A DNA stretch of 64,000 nt from CAVQZC01 sp963718315 (GTDB lineage: Bacteria; Actinomycetota; Thermoleophilia; Gaiellales; JAICJC01), in contig CAVQZC010000010.1 in NCBI GenBank assembly GCA_963718315.1, positions 377,588 through 441,587 on the forward strand, written 5' to 3'. The position numbers were made by a program, and so were the translations under genes. Each line of letters opens with the position of its first letter. Within the stretch, counting starts at the first letter, position 1. Below are positions 53,934 through 62,014 of this stretch, one piece after another. The notes beneath the pieces are model-generated. The model was not told the origin of the DNA, searched no databases, and saw only the letters and a program-made list of their open reading frames with translations.

Positions 53934-54527
53934 CTACGGCGCGCGGGCCAGGAGCGCCGCCAGCGCCGTCCGGGTGGCGCCCGGCCCGTTGATCTCGAGC
54001 CACGTGACCCGCCGGCCCGAGCTGACGATCCCGTACAGGTTTGGCTGCGCCATGTGGCAGGCACACGGCGGCGAGACGATCAGCACCCCGGCTCGCCCCC
54101 GTGAGGCGAGCGGCTTGACGGTGGGAATCTGGCCGACGTAGGCGCCCGCATGCTCACGCACGAACGCCACGTACCCAGCGGCGCCCGCGGGCGTGGCGAA
54201 ATGCAGCGTCCGCGACTCGACGTACTGCAGCTTGTGCTTGGACGGCCCCTGGAACACCCGCTGGCGCCCGGTGACGTAGCCCAGGTGGTCGAGCGTGGAG
54301 GGCAGCGACGAGAGCGAGGCGTCCCCGGCCAGCAGCGCGGAGGAGACCTTCGTCCAGTGACTGGGGAGGTAGGAGAGGGCCGAGGCAGAGAGGGCCGGCG
54401 GGAGCGGCGCGTCTGGTTTCGAGTCAGCCCTGCTGAGTGCTTCGAACGCGAATGCGCCTGCACAGAGCAGGATCGCCGCCCCCACACCGGCGCGGATCGC
54501 TGCCTTCCGCTTGGTGGCGCCGCTCAC
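53934..54527 (-). CDS. membrane-anchored secreted protein of unknown function
   Basis: 197 residues from GTG 54527. A short basic N-terminus (TKRKAAIR) and one helix (AGVGAAILLCAGAFAFEALS) form a signal anchor. The external part has a proline-rich stretch, then a domain with LQYVESRTLHFATPAGAAGYV and VSPPCACHMAQPNLYG: three close cysteine/methionine residues that could bind a metal or heme. No family recognised. Divergent from the ABC binding-protein gene. Confidence 0.6.
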   Translation of the reverse strand: MSGATKRKAAIRAGVGAAILLCAGAFAFEALSRADSKPDAPLPPALSASALSYLPSHWTKVSSALLAGDASLSSLPSTLDHLGYVTGRQRVFQGPSKHKLQYVESRTLHFATPAGAAGYVAFVREHAGAYVGQIPTVKPLASRGRAGVLIVSPPCACHMAQPNLYGIVSSGRRVTWLEINGPGATRTALAALLARAP

Positions 54528-54603
54528 CCAAGCACTTTACATCAGCGCCCCCCCATTGGTAATGTCATCCACCCTTATCACCCCACCTTCGCGAGGGCAC
54601 CTG

Positions 54604-55773
54604 ATGGACAAGCTAGATCGTGGTCAATTCCTGAAAGCCTCCGCGACGCTGCTCGGCGGCGCGGTGTTGCTCCCGGCGTGCGGATCGAGCTCAGGCTCGG
54701 GCAGTGCCGCTTCGACGTCGCACCCACCGGTCAGCCAGGAGCCGGGCAACCTGGCCATCCTGGAGTGGGGTGGCTACGAGGCCGCCGGCACGAAGGCCCA
54801 GACGTACTGGAAGATCCCGGGCAAGGACTACACCGAGAAGTTCGGCGCCAACGGCATCACCTACACCTACATCGTGAACGACAGCCAGGCGCTGCAGAAG
54901 GCAAGCCAGGTGCAGTTCGACCTCATGCACCCGTGCAACGAGAACGTCCCGGACTACGTGAGCCGCGGGCTCGTCCAGCCGTTCGACACCAGCCTGCTGC
55001 CCAGCTTCAGCGAAGCTCAACCCGTACCTGGTCGACAAGGGCCAGGTGCAACGGCCAGCAGTACATGATCCCGTGGGACTGGGGCTACGCCAGCCTGCAT
55101 CTACCGCTCCGACACGGTCGACCCGGCCGACGCTACCGGCTGGGAGCTGGCCTGGAACCCCAAGTACAAGGGCAAGATCTCGCTGTGGGACGGCGCCGCG
55201 ATCGAACTTCGAGGTGGCCGCGCTGAAGCTCGGCTATCCACGCAGATGGACACGATGAGCACCGACCAGCTCGACCAGCGCCAAGCAGGCGCTGATCGAC
55301 GCAGAAGCCGCTGAACAAGTTCTACTGGCAGAGCGAGTACGGCGACATGCAGCCGGCGCTCAAGAACGGCGACGATCTGGATCGCCTACTCCTGGCAGGA
55401 CGTGCCTGCGCGCTGCGATGAACAAGGCCGCCGCATCCAGTTCATGTTCCTGCATCCCATCACAGGGCCGGCTCAGCTGGTTCTGCGGGTTCATGCTCGG
55501 CAGCGCACACCAAGAACTACTACCACGCGCACAAGTACGTGGAGTCCTTCATCAACCACAGGCCGCCTGCGTCGCAGATGACCAACACGTTCTACTACGG
55601 CACCTCGAACACCACAGGTCAAGGCCGTCGGAGATCACGGACCAGTCGCTCGCCAAGTCGCTCGACCTGGGCAACCCGCACGCGATCGCCGCGCCGCAAC
55701 GTGCACCTGCAGAGCTGGGAGCCGAACCGGTCGCGGTTACAGACTCGCCTGGGAGGAGGTGCAGGCGGCCTGA
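54604..55773 (+). CDS. polyamine-type ABC transporter substrate-binding lipoprotein, many indels
   Basis: About 385 residues when the frame is followed through some eight single-base indels between 55010 and 55720. TAT-like/Sec lipoprotein start MDKLDRGQFLKASATLLGG then PACGSSSG. Binding-protein core: NLAILEWGGYEAAG, NGQQYMIPWDWGY (across an indel), YKGKISLWDGAA, NAALKNGDIWIAYSWQDV-like segment, and MTNTFYYGTSNTT near the end. These are PotD/spermidine-putrescine family landmarks. TGA at 55773 follows AWEEVQAA. Conserved text continues right after every break, so I read it as one real gene with sequencing errors. Confidence 0.75.
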
Positions 55774-55801
55774 GCCGGCTGCGCTTCCCGCTGAGCCGCC
55801 C

Positions 55802-56734
55802 GTGAGCGCCGCGACGGGTCGCGGCGCCGCTCGCCGGCGCCGGGTCTGCGGCCCGGCTCGCGGCCTGCTGATACTGCCACCGGCGGTGTACGTGCTGGCG
55901 CTGCTGGTGGCGCCGATCGTGCTGATCGGCGCTCTACAGCGTCAACCTGCAAGACGCAACCTGCTCGGGCGTCCCGACCACGTTCTCGACCGTCGAACTG
56001 GAAGGACTTCCTGCCGCCGGGTCACAACCCGTTCCGCGACCGGTTCAAGATCGTCGATGATCGATCACGCTGGTCGTCTCGGTGGGCGCGGTCGTCGCCG
56101 CCTACCCGCTGGCCTACTTCCTGGCCTTCGTCGCCGGCCAGCGGCGCTACACGCTGCTGCTGCTGCTGCTGGCGCCGTTCTTCACCAGCTACCTGCTGCG
56201 GGTGATCGCCTGGCAGGTCATCCTCAACAACAACGGCGTCATCAACTCGCTGCTCTGGCACCTCGGCCTGCGGCCGCACGGGCGACGGCATCCGCCTGGC
56301 TGATCTACTCGAAGTTCTCGGTCGGCCTGGTGCTGTTCTACACGTGGGTGCCGTTCGTGGCGCTGCCGATCTTCGTCGTGCTCGACAACATGGACCGCGC
56401 GGCTGCTCGAGGCCGCGCACGACCTCGGCGCGAGCCGGCTGCACCGCCTTCCTGCGCGTCACGTTCCCGCTCAGCATCCCGGGCGTGATCGCCGGGCTTC
56501 GTGTTCGTGCTGATCCCGACCACCGGCGAGTTCATCGCGCCGCTGCTGGTGGGCGGGCCCGAGCAGCTACATGTTCGGCAACTCGATCCAGTCGTTCTTC
56601 TCGGACACGCCCAACTGGAACTACGGCGCGGTGCTGGCGCTGTGGCTGGTGGTCGTCGTGCTGGTCATCCTGCTGTCGTCTTCGGCCGCTACCTCAGCAC
56701 CGACCTCGCAGGACGCGGCGACGGGCCACGGTGA
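55802..56734 (+). CDS. ABC permease 1 (PotB-type), several indels
   Basis: About 305 residues from GTG 55802. Helix 1 is LLILPPAVYVLALLVAPIVL. Then come VVSVGAVVAAYPLAYFLAFV and TLLLLLLAPFFTSYLLRVIA. The EAA loop that contacts the ATPase reads EAAHDLGAS after correcting an indel near 56400, followed by FLRVTFPLSIPGVIAG. The last helices include LWLVVVVLVILLSS. TGA at 56734 overlaps the start of the next permease (GTGA). This is the first transmembrane subunit of a spermidine/putrescine-type importer. Confidence 0.75.
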
Positions 56735-57594
56735 TCGGTCGGCTGGGCCGGCTCGCACGCGGGCCTGCAGCAGCTACTTCACGCTGCTGGTGCTGTTCCT
56801 GTACGCGCCGCTGGTCGTGCTGGTCATCTTCGCGTTCAACGACAGCGACGATCCAGACGCTGCCGTCAGCCGGCTTCACCACCAAGTGGTTCCACACCGC
56901 CTTCTCGCAACACCGACCTCACGTCGGCGCTCGAGCGCAGCGCGGTGATCGGCCTCCTGGACGGCCTCGCGGCGACGGCGCTGGGCACGATGGCGCCGCG
57001 ATCGGCGCTGGCCGCCGGCACGCTGCTTCCTGCGGCCGCTGATGCACGACGCTGTTGCTGCTGCCGCTGGTGGTGCCCTACATCGTGCTCGCGGTCGGCA
57101 TGGTGATCCTGCTCCACGAGCTCGGCATCGCAGACGTCGCTGACCGCCGTGCTGCTCGGCCACATCGTCGATCTCGCTGCCCTACTCGCTGCTGGTCATC
57201 CTGCCGCGGCTGCGCACGCTCGACGCCTCGATCGTCGAGGCCGCACGCGACCTGGGCGCCAACCCGAGGCAAGGCCTTCAGGCTGGTGACGCTGCCGCTG
57301 CTGATCCCGGCGCTGGTCGTCCAGCGTTCCTGATCGCCTTCACGATCACGTTCGACGAGTTCGCGATCGCGTCGTTCCTCGCCCCGCCCGGATCGCCGAC
57401 CTACCCGGTGTTCCTGTACTCCGGGGCCCGCACGCCGCGCTGCGAGCCCGAGGTGATCGCGATCGGCGCGATCGTGGTCGTCGCTGTCGCTGGTGCTGGT
57501 CGTCGTCGCCGAGCTGATCCGGCGGTTCTGGGAAGGACGGCTCGAGGGCAGGCGCAGCACCGACCAGGCGCCCGTGTTCGCCGTCGGCGCCTAG
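56731..57594 (+). CDS. ABC permease 2 (PotC-type), several indels
   Basis: About 285 residues from GTG 56731. Recognisable: YFTLLVLFLYAPLVVLVIFA, SAGFTTKWFHTAFS, LLPLVVPYIVLAVGMVILLH, and the EAA loop VEAARDLGANP near 57240. The end is FAIASFLAPPGSPTYPVFLY, then a last helix and TAG at 57594. Frame changes occur about every 60-100 bases. It is coupled to permease 1. No ATPase (PotA) gene is in the window, so this importer must borrow one or have its ATPase elsewhere. Confidence 0.75.
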
Positions 57595-57626
57595 CACGTC
57601 GGCGCGTAGGACCTACTACCGACGTG
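57595..57626. terminator. bidirectional hairpin terminator
   Basis: CACGTCGG (57595-57602) pairs with CCGACGTG (57619-57626), with an inner GTAGG/CCTAC stem. It lies between the convergent permease and dehydrogenase stops and overlaps the latter. Confidence 0.65.
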
Positions 57627-58584
57627 CCGTGCCCGGCGCAGGCTCGGCGACCGGCGTCAGCGGCCGGCCGGTTCGCTGCCAGGCAAGCACGTTCTCGGCC
57701 TGCCCGCGCAGGTAGGCGGCGGTCGACGCGTCGGACAGGTAGGCGACGTGCGGGGTTGCGAGCACCCGGGGATGGTGAAGCAGCGGCGACGCCGGGTCGG
57801 GCGGCTCCGGGTCGAACACATCCAGCGCAGCCCCGGCAAGGCGGTCGGAGTCCAGGGCCTCCAGCAACGCCTGGGGCTCGACAAGCCCGCCACGCGACAC
57901 GTTGACCAGGTAGCTCCCCGGTCGCATCAGCGCGAACGTGCGCTCGCCGGCAAGGTGCCGGGTGCCGGCGTCCAGCGGAAGGTGAAGCGACACGATGTCG
58001 GCGGCGGCGAAGGCGTCGTCCACGTCGCAGCGCTCCACTGCCTGCGGCCACGCCGTCGCCGGCAGCAGCGGGTCGGCGCCCACCACCCGCCCGGCAATCG
58101 GGAGCATCAGCTCGGCGAAGCGGCGGCCGATGCGGCCGAGCCCGACTGCGGCGACTGTCAGCTCCCGCATCTGCCGCGGCGGGTTGGGCAGCAGACCCCA
58201 CTCGCCGGCCCGGACGCTGCGGTCGTAGAACGGGAGCTGCCTCGCCAGCGCCAGGCTCATCGCCAGCGCGTGCTCTGCCACCTCGTCGCTGGCGGCTCCG
58301 GGCACGTTGGCCACCCACACCCCAAGCTCGCGCGCCGCGTCGAGATCGACGTTCTCGTAGCCGACCGAGTCGGTGGCCACGATCGCGACCGCCGGCAGGG
58401 TCTCCAGCACGACCCGGGTGACCGGGAGGTAGCTGCCCAGCAGGGCGTCGGCCCCAGCTCCCTCTGCGACCAGCTCCTCCGGTGTCCGGCAGCGCGCCTC
58501 GGCGATCTCCCACCCGGCCGCCTCGAGCAACTCACGGCCGGGGCCGACACCGTCGTCGTCGACCGAGAAGTAGAGCGCCTTCAG
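57616..58584 (-). CDS. D-2-hydroxyacid dehydrogenase (NAD-dependent)
   Basis: About 322 residues. Family landmarks: IVATDSVGYENVDLDAAREL, then NVPGAASDEVAEHALAMSLA, the NAD Rossmann motif VAAVGLGRIGRRFAEL (GxGxxG), VNVSRGGLVEPQALLEAL and DVFDPEPPDPASPLLHHPRV with the catalytic Arg/Glu/His set (LLHHPRV...TPHVAYLS). Reduces 2-keto acids or oxidises D-hydroxy acids. There is no ATG/GTG near the native start; the CTG at 58584, overlapping the upstream TGA (CTGA), is my choice. An ATG at 58683 would add 33 odd residues. Confidence 0.85.
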   Translation of the reverse strand: MKALYFSVDDDGVGPGRELLEAAGWEIAEARCRTPEELVAEGAGADALLGSYLPVTRVVLETLPAVAIVATDSVGYENVDLDAARELGVWVANVPGAASDEVAEHALAMSLALARQLPFYDRSVRAGEWGLLPNPPRQMRELTVAAVGLGRIGRRFAELMLPIAGRVVGADPLLPATAWPQAVERCDVDDAFAAADIVSLHLPLDAGTRHLAGERTFALMRPGSYLVNVSRGGLVEPQALLEALDSDRLAGAALDVFDPEPPDPASPLLHHPRVLATPHVAYLSDASTAAYLRGQAENVLAWQRTGRPLTPVAEPAPGTARR

Positions 58585-58997
58585 GGCGTCCGCGCCGGCC
58601 CGTCGGATGCCGGCTGACCGCCGGCCGTGACCGTGTGCCCGTCTTCCATCGCCGCCGCGATCAGGTTGGCCGCGTCCAGCCACCGATCGGCGATCTGGAC
58701 GTCGACGCCCTGCGCCTGGCGAAGGCAGCGCATGCGCGCGCCCTCGGCCGCCACCGGATCGCGCTGCACGAGCTCGTCCAACAGCTCGAGGTCAAGCTCC
58801 AGGTCGCCGCCGGCGGCGTCGTGCTCGGCAGCCTGGATCGCCGCCCGCAGCGTTTCGTCCTCGATCCGGGCGCGTGCGCCCGAGTGCAGCGCTGCCCGGC
58901 GGCGGATCATCAGGCCACCCCACAACCCGCCGGTGCCCGCAGCTCCCGCTGCAACCGCACCCACGCCCCAGAACGCCAGTACACCCCCGACGATCAT
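58581..58997 (-). CDS. membrane-anchored hypothetical protein
   Basis: 138 residues from ATG 58997; the longer frame upstream reads through the 22-bp repeat array and is not used. One N-terminal helix (IVGGVLAFWGVGAVAAGAAG), then a soluble, acidic helical domain (LRAAIQAAEHDAAGGDLELD, EGARMRCLRQAQGVDVQIAD). Its stop overlaps the CTG I assign to the dehydrogenase, suggesting coupled expression. No known family. It is the last gene with clear actinobacterial style before the change of sequence character. Confidence 0.6.
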   Translation of the reverse strand: MIVGGVLAFWGVGAVAAGAAGTGGLWGGLMIRRRAALHSGARARIEDETLRAAIQAAEHDAAGGDLELDLELLDELVQRDPVAAEGARMRCLRQAQGVDVQIADRWLDAANLIAAAMEDGHTVTAGGQPASDGPARTP

Positions 58998-59095
58998 CGC
59001 AACCGTAGCAAAGTCTAATAGTCTACGGCCGAGATGGCTTATGATAAAGCAGTGAGTATCAGAGAGTTGGAGGAAAATCCAGTTAAAAATTCGGA

Positions 59096-59218
59096 CCTCA
59101 AGGTGAGCGATTCCGTACCTCAAGGTGAGCGGAGCCGGACCCCAAGGTGAGCGATTCCGTACCTCAAGGTGAGCGATTCCGTACCTCAAGGTGAGCGGCC
59201 CGAACCTCAAGGTGAGCG
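59096..59218 (+). repeat. 22-bp tandem repeat array
   Basis: The core CCTCAAGGTGAGCG begins at 59096, 59118, 59140 (variant CCCCAAGG), 59162, 59184 and 59205, a strict 22-base period (21 for the last step). The spacer is mostly ATTCCGTA. The minus strand is open through it and would encode repeated LTLRYGIAHLEVR, but this looks incidental. Degenerate copies lie at about 59247 and at 59424-59459. No spacer diversity of the CRISPR kind. Confidence 0.9.
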
Positions 59219-59423
59219 GAGCCTGGGAATCTTGATAGGCGGGGGACCCCCAGGTGAGCGGTACGGGCTCAGGCGGCGTGGTCTGGAATTAGAGGGCAGG
59301 GGGCGTCATCCCCGGTCGACCGGTAGCGTTTTCACGGGGAAATTACGCTGGTTTCCACTACAAAAGGCAAGATTTCAGAACATCCGACAGTGTTCCTGGG
59401 CGGGGTGTGGTGGCGGGACCGGA

Positions 59424-59459
59424 CCTCAAGGTGAGTAGCGGCGTACCTCAAGGTGAGCA
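59424..59459 (+). repeat. two outlying copies of the 22-bp repeat
   Basis: CCTCAAGGTGAG at 59424 and 59446, spaced by 22 bases, immediately beyond the vapC stop. About 160 bases without repeats separate them from the 59247 copy. Confidence 0.85.
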
Positions 59460-59462
59460 TGA

Positions 59463-59884
59463 TCAAACTCGCCAATTGACCAGCGTGAGCGGGTAACCGA
59501 GGGGCTGAAGGTGCTGGTAATGAGACGTGTTGCCGGTGACCAGCTCCAGGCCGTGCGTGATGGCCAGGGCAGCGATCATCGGATCGCAACGGCCGATTGG
59601 TCGCCCGACACGGTCGAGATCGCCTTATCCTCCTGCCCAGCAAGATCGGCGGCGGCCTGGTCGAAAAGGAGGATGTTCTCTGAGGCGATGGCGTTCCGAA
59701 AGTTTTGAATGCGGCTGGAACCCTGGACGCGCTGTAATCCTTGGATGACTTCCATCACCGTGATGACGGAGATGGTCAGGAAACCATGAGCCTGCCGGTA
59801 AGCGGTGGCGTTGCGGGCAACCGTCGGGTTAATGGCTTTCAGGATTTCGGAATAGATGTCGGTGTCGAGCAGAGCCCTATTCAC
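59463..59884 (-). CDS. vapC: VapC-type PIN-domain toxin RNase, one frameshift
   Basis: About 140 residues from GTG 59884. The PIN acidic residues are visible: ALLDTDIYSEIL (first Asp), ITVMEVIQGLQ (Glu), then after a shift near 59632 GRPIGRCDPMIAALA (third Asp) and LELVTGNTSHYQ (fourth). The end YPLTLVNWRV is followed by TGA at 59463. PIN toxins cleave tRNA or rRNA. A missing base between DLAGQ and DLDRVGRPIG accounts for the break. Next to the antitoxin gene upstream. Confidence 0.85.
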
Positions 59885-60124
59885 CAGAACCAGCCGCCAC
59901 GGCCGCTCCTCCCTGACCTTCATGGCGTGCTCGACGGCCTGGTCGAGCCATTCGGCATCGTCACGCATGGCCCCGATCGACCCCATGCCGGGTGTGGGCA
60001 GCGGTGCCAGCTTGCGGAGCCGCTCCAGGGCGTCACTGATCACGTCGTCCTCGGTGGCGTAGCGGCCGGTGCAGACCGCGTCATGGACAAACTGCTCAAG
60101 CTCTTTCGATAAATGTATAGTCAT
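59877..60124 (-). CDS. vapB: VapB/ParD-like antitoxin, fused in frame to vapC by a one-base loss
   Basis: About 82 residues. N-terminal ribbon-helix-helix DNA-binding part: TIHLSKELEQFVHDAVCTGR, then ATEDDVISDALERLRKL. The C-terminal part (WLDQAVEHAMKVREERPW) should bind the toxin. As read, the frame runs straight into vapC. Adding one C at GTTCTGG would give RLVPGE and a TAG overlapping the vapC GTG, the normal layout. So the apparent fusion is most likely an indel. Autoregulation of the pair is expected. Confidence 0.8.
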
Positions 60125-60512
60125 GATACTGTTTCTCCCTTTGTTTCCAGCCTATCACAGTCATTCTACCTTGCCAAGGGGCTGCGGTGGATGCACGCTT
60201 GCCATGCCCGCCCGGTCGTGGTAGGTATGTAACATACTTCTGGGACGCCCGCTCGACATACTTGTTAAATTATTGGATATATTGTCTATCAGTTGGCGAA
60301 CACAGCACGCTGGCGTATTCTCCGCCAGAAGTAACCATTTAGGAGGAGTCAATGTGCTTCGAATGGATGGGAGCGCCTAGTACGTTAAGGATTCGGTAAG
60401 CATCGCCATCTGGCGTGCCTTATCGACGCGTGCCATGGGAGAAATCATTTCCGGTTCTGACTAATTTAGACACCCTTCCAGTCATGGTTATGGCGGTGGG
60501 AGTAACTCGACC
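60125..60512. other. intergenic, AT-richer; no gene called
   Basis: Upstream region of the vapBC pair. A strong AGGAGGAG precedes an ATG at about 60353 (MCFEWMGAPST), but the frame stops shortly after. Base composition is visibly AT-richer than the first 59 kb. Confidence 0.4.
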
Positions 60513-61015
60513 ATGAGATTGCCACGACTGACGGTGCTGCAAGCATTGCTCCTCGTCGCGGTGATCGCCGTGGGACTGACTCGCTCGTGCATCCCCGACA
60601 CGATATAGAATACGGCTGCTCTTGTGGGTTGAAGTAAGTCTCTTGGTCTTCGCATCGTTCCTCGCGCGATACGCTTATGCCCGAACGGCCGCGTGGTGGT
60701 TCGGATTTGCATGTTTTGGTTGGGCAACGGGTCCACACAGCATCTACCAGTCCGTGCTTTCCCTCCGCTCCGGGTACCCCTATCATCGATGGCTTTGAGG
60801 ATTTCTTCTTTCCCTTCAATATCGCCGAAATAATTACAGATAGGATGATATATATTCTCGGTAGCGGGCTGATTCGCAATCATTATTCAGTGCTAGCAGT
60901 TGTCAGGTTCTGGATGCTGATTGGAACAGGAGTGATCGGCGGATACGTTTCCCTCTTTGTCCACGGGCATCACGGAGGCTGGCAGATACACCCTGTGCGG
61001 TGCCGTCATTATTAA
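60513..61015 (+). pseudogene. frameshifted small membrane protein
   Basis: Pieces in several frames: from ATG 60513 a helix LTVLQALLLVAVIAVGLTR, then after a stop at about 60606 LLLWVEVSLLVFASFLARYA and YARTAAWWFGFACFGWATG, then in a third frame NIAEIITDRMIYILG and MLIGTGVIGGYVSLFV. Together they would make a three- to four-helix membrane protein of about 160 residues. I do not recognise a named family. Breaks may be decay or read errors. Confidence 0.45.
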
Positions 61016-61089
61016 CAACGATGAGCAAGTAGGGGTCATCGCAGAATCTGTCATAAATCGTACCCCGATGTTTGTTGTGCCGGGTGTTA

Positions 61090-61320
61090 TCAGATGGGCA
61101 TGTCGTGGGAGTGCGCCGAAGGCGGCGGCGATGCGGCGTTTGTCGTAGATCTGGGTGGTGGTGATGTGGCGGTGGCCGAGGAGCTCCTGGACCTTGCGGA
61201 TATCGACGCCGGTGCCAGGGAGCAGGGTGGCCGAGGTGGCGCGGAGCGAGTGGGGCGAGTAGGGGCAGGGGATGGCCTGGCTGGCGTCACCGTCCTGGGC
61301 CCGTGAGTCGCGGGCAGGCT
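61090..61320 (-). pseudogene. tyrosine recombinase/integrase C-terminal fragment
   Basis: The minus strand reads YSPHSLRATSATLLPGTGVD, then IRKVQELLGHRHITTTQIYD: the catalytic Arg (HSLRA), the His (LLGHRHI) and the nucleophilic Tyr (IYDKR) of the tyrosine recombinase active site in order. After a shift the chain ends HDMPI at 61090. The N-terminal two thirds are missing, so it is not functional. It marks past mobile-element activity at this locus. Confidence 0.8.
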
Positions 61321-61547
61321 GCTCCAGGTAGCCCATGATAGAGAGGAATGAGCATAGAGTTATCTGGAATCTGCATGCCCTCTCGCCTTGGTGGCGGGGT
61401 CGCTGCGGTCGCACTTGATTCGCGAGGTTCACGGAGGTAACATCGAAGACTCTTCCATTCGGTTGCTCTCGACGGGCGACATCGTCGCGGCCGTTGCCCT
61501 CGGTTTGAATCGACATCCGCAACGCCTTTCCAACGGAGTGGATCGCC

Positions 61548-61787
61548 ATGGAAGACGCCGCGAGCTGGCTGAGCTTGATCGGCCGCCGGGTGCGAATCGT
61601 CGCTTGGGCCGACTATGCGGACCTGTTCGGGTACTATTCCCGTTACGGGTCGCTGCCGCCCGAGCCGGTTGGGGAGGTCACCGGCGTGGGTGACTATGGG
61701 GCCGGGCATCTGGAGGTCCAACTGCAAATCCCGGGTCTGCCGCGGCCGTTCGTGTTCGACGTTCACGAACTCGAATTGCTCTCTTGA
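61548..61787 (+). CDS. small protein of unknown function
   Basis: 79 residues, intact. EDAASWLSLIGRRVRIVAWA then DLFGYYSRYGSLPPEPVGEV and PGLPRPFVFDVHELELLS: a compact beta-barrel-like (SH3 or KOW-like) pattern with a strand-turn of GDYGAGHLEVQL. No signal peptide or active-site motif. It lies between the recombinase fragment and the hybrid kinase. Confidence 0.55.
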   Translation: MEDAASWLSLIGRRVRIVAWADYADLFGYYSRYGSLPPEPVGEVTGVGDYGAGHLEVQLQIPGLPRPFVFDVHELELLS

Positions 61788-62014
61788 ATGTCACCACCGG
61801 TCGGCGGCCGGAAGTGATGTCCCGTCTGCTCTGGAGCCGGCCCTGGTTGGCCGCCGTCCGACGAAGGGGATGGGCGTGAACCGTCCTCCGTGGAAGGCCC
61901 ACGCCCGGCATCGGTCCGCTGCGGCGACTGTGCCGCCGCCGGGCCTCCTTGCCCGGCCCATGGCGAGGGGGAGCCGGACCGACGCTTTTTTTCCCGAGGA
62001 TCGCCCCGCCCGGC

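Noticed and set aside
59096..59210. Minus-strand protein reading through the repeats (LTLRYGIAHLEVR)
   Set aside because: The open frame results from the repeat; the real start of the downstream gene is ATG 58997.
59096..59218. 22-bp array as a CRISPR array
   Set aside because: Period too short, spacers of 8 bases are nearly identical, no cas genes.
59577..60124. Natural VapB-VapC fusion protein
   Set aside because: A single added base restores the usual separate stop and overlapping start, so an indel is the simpler explanation.
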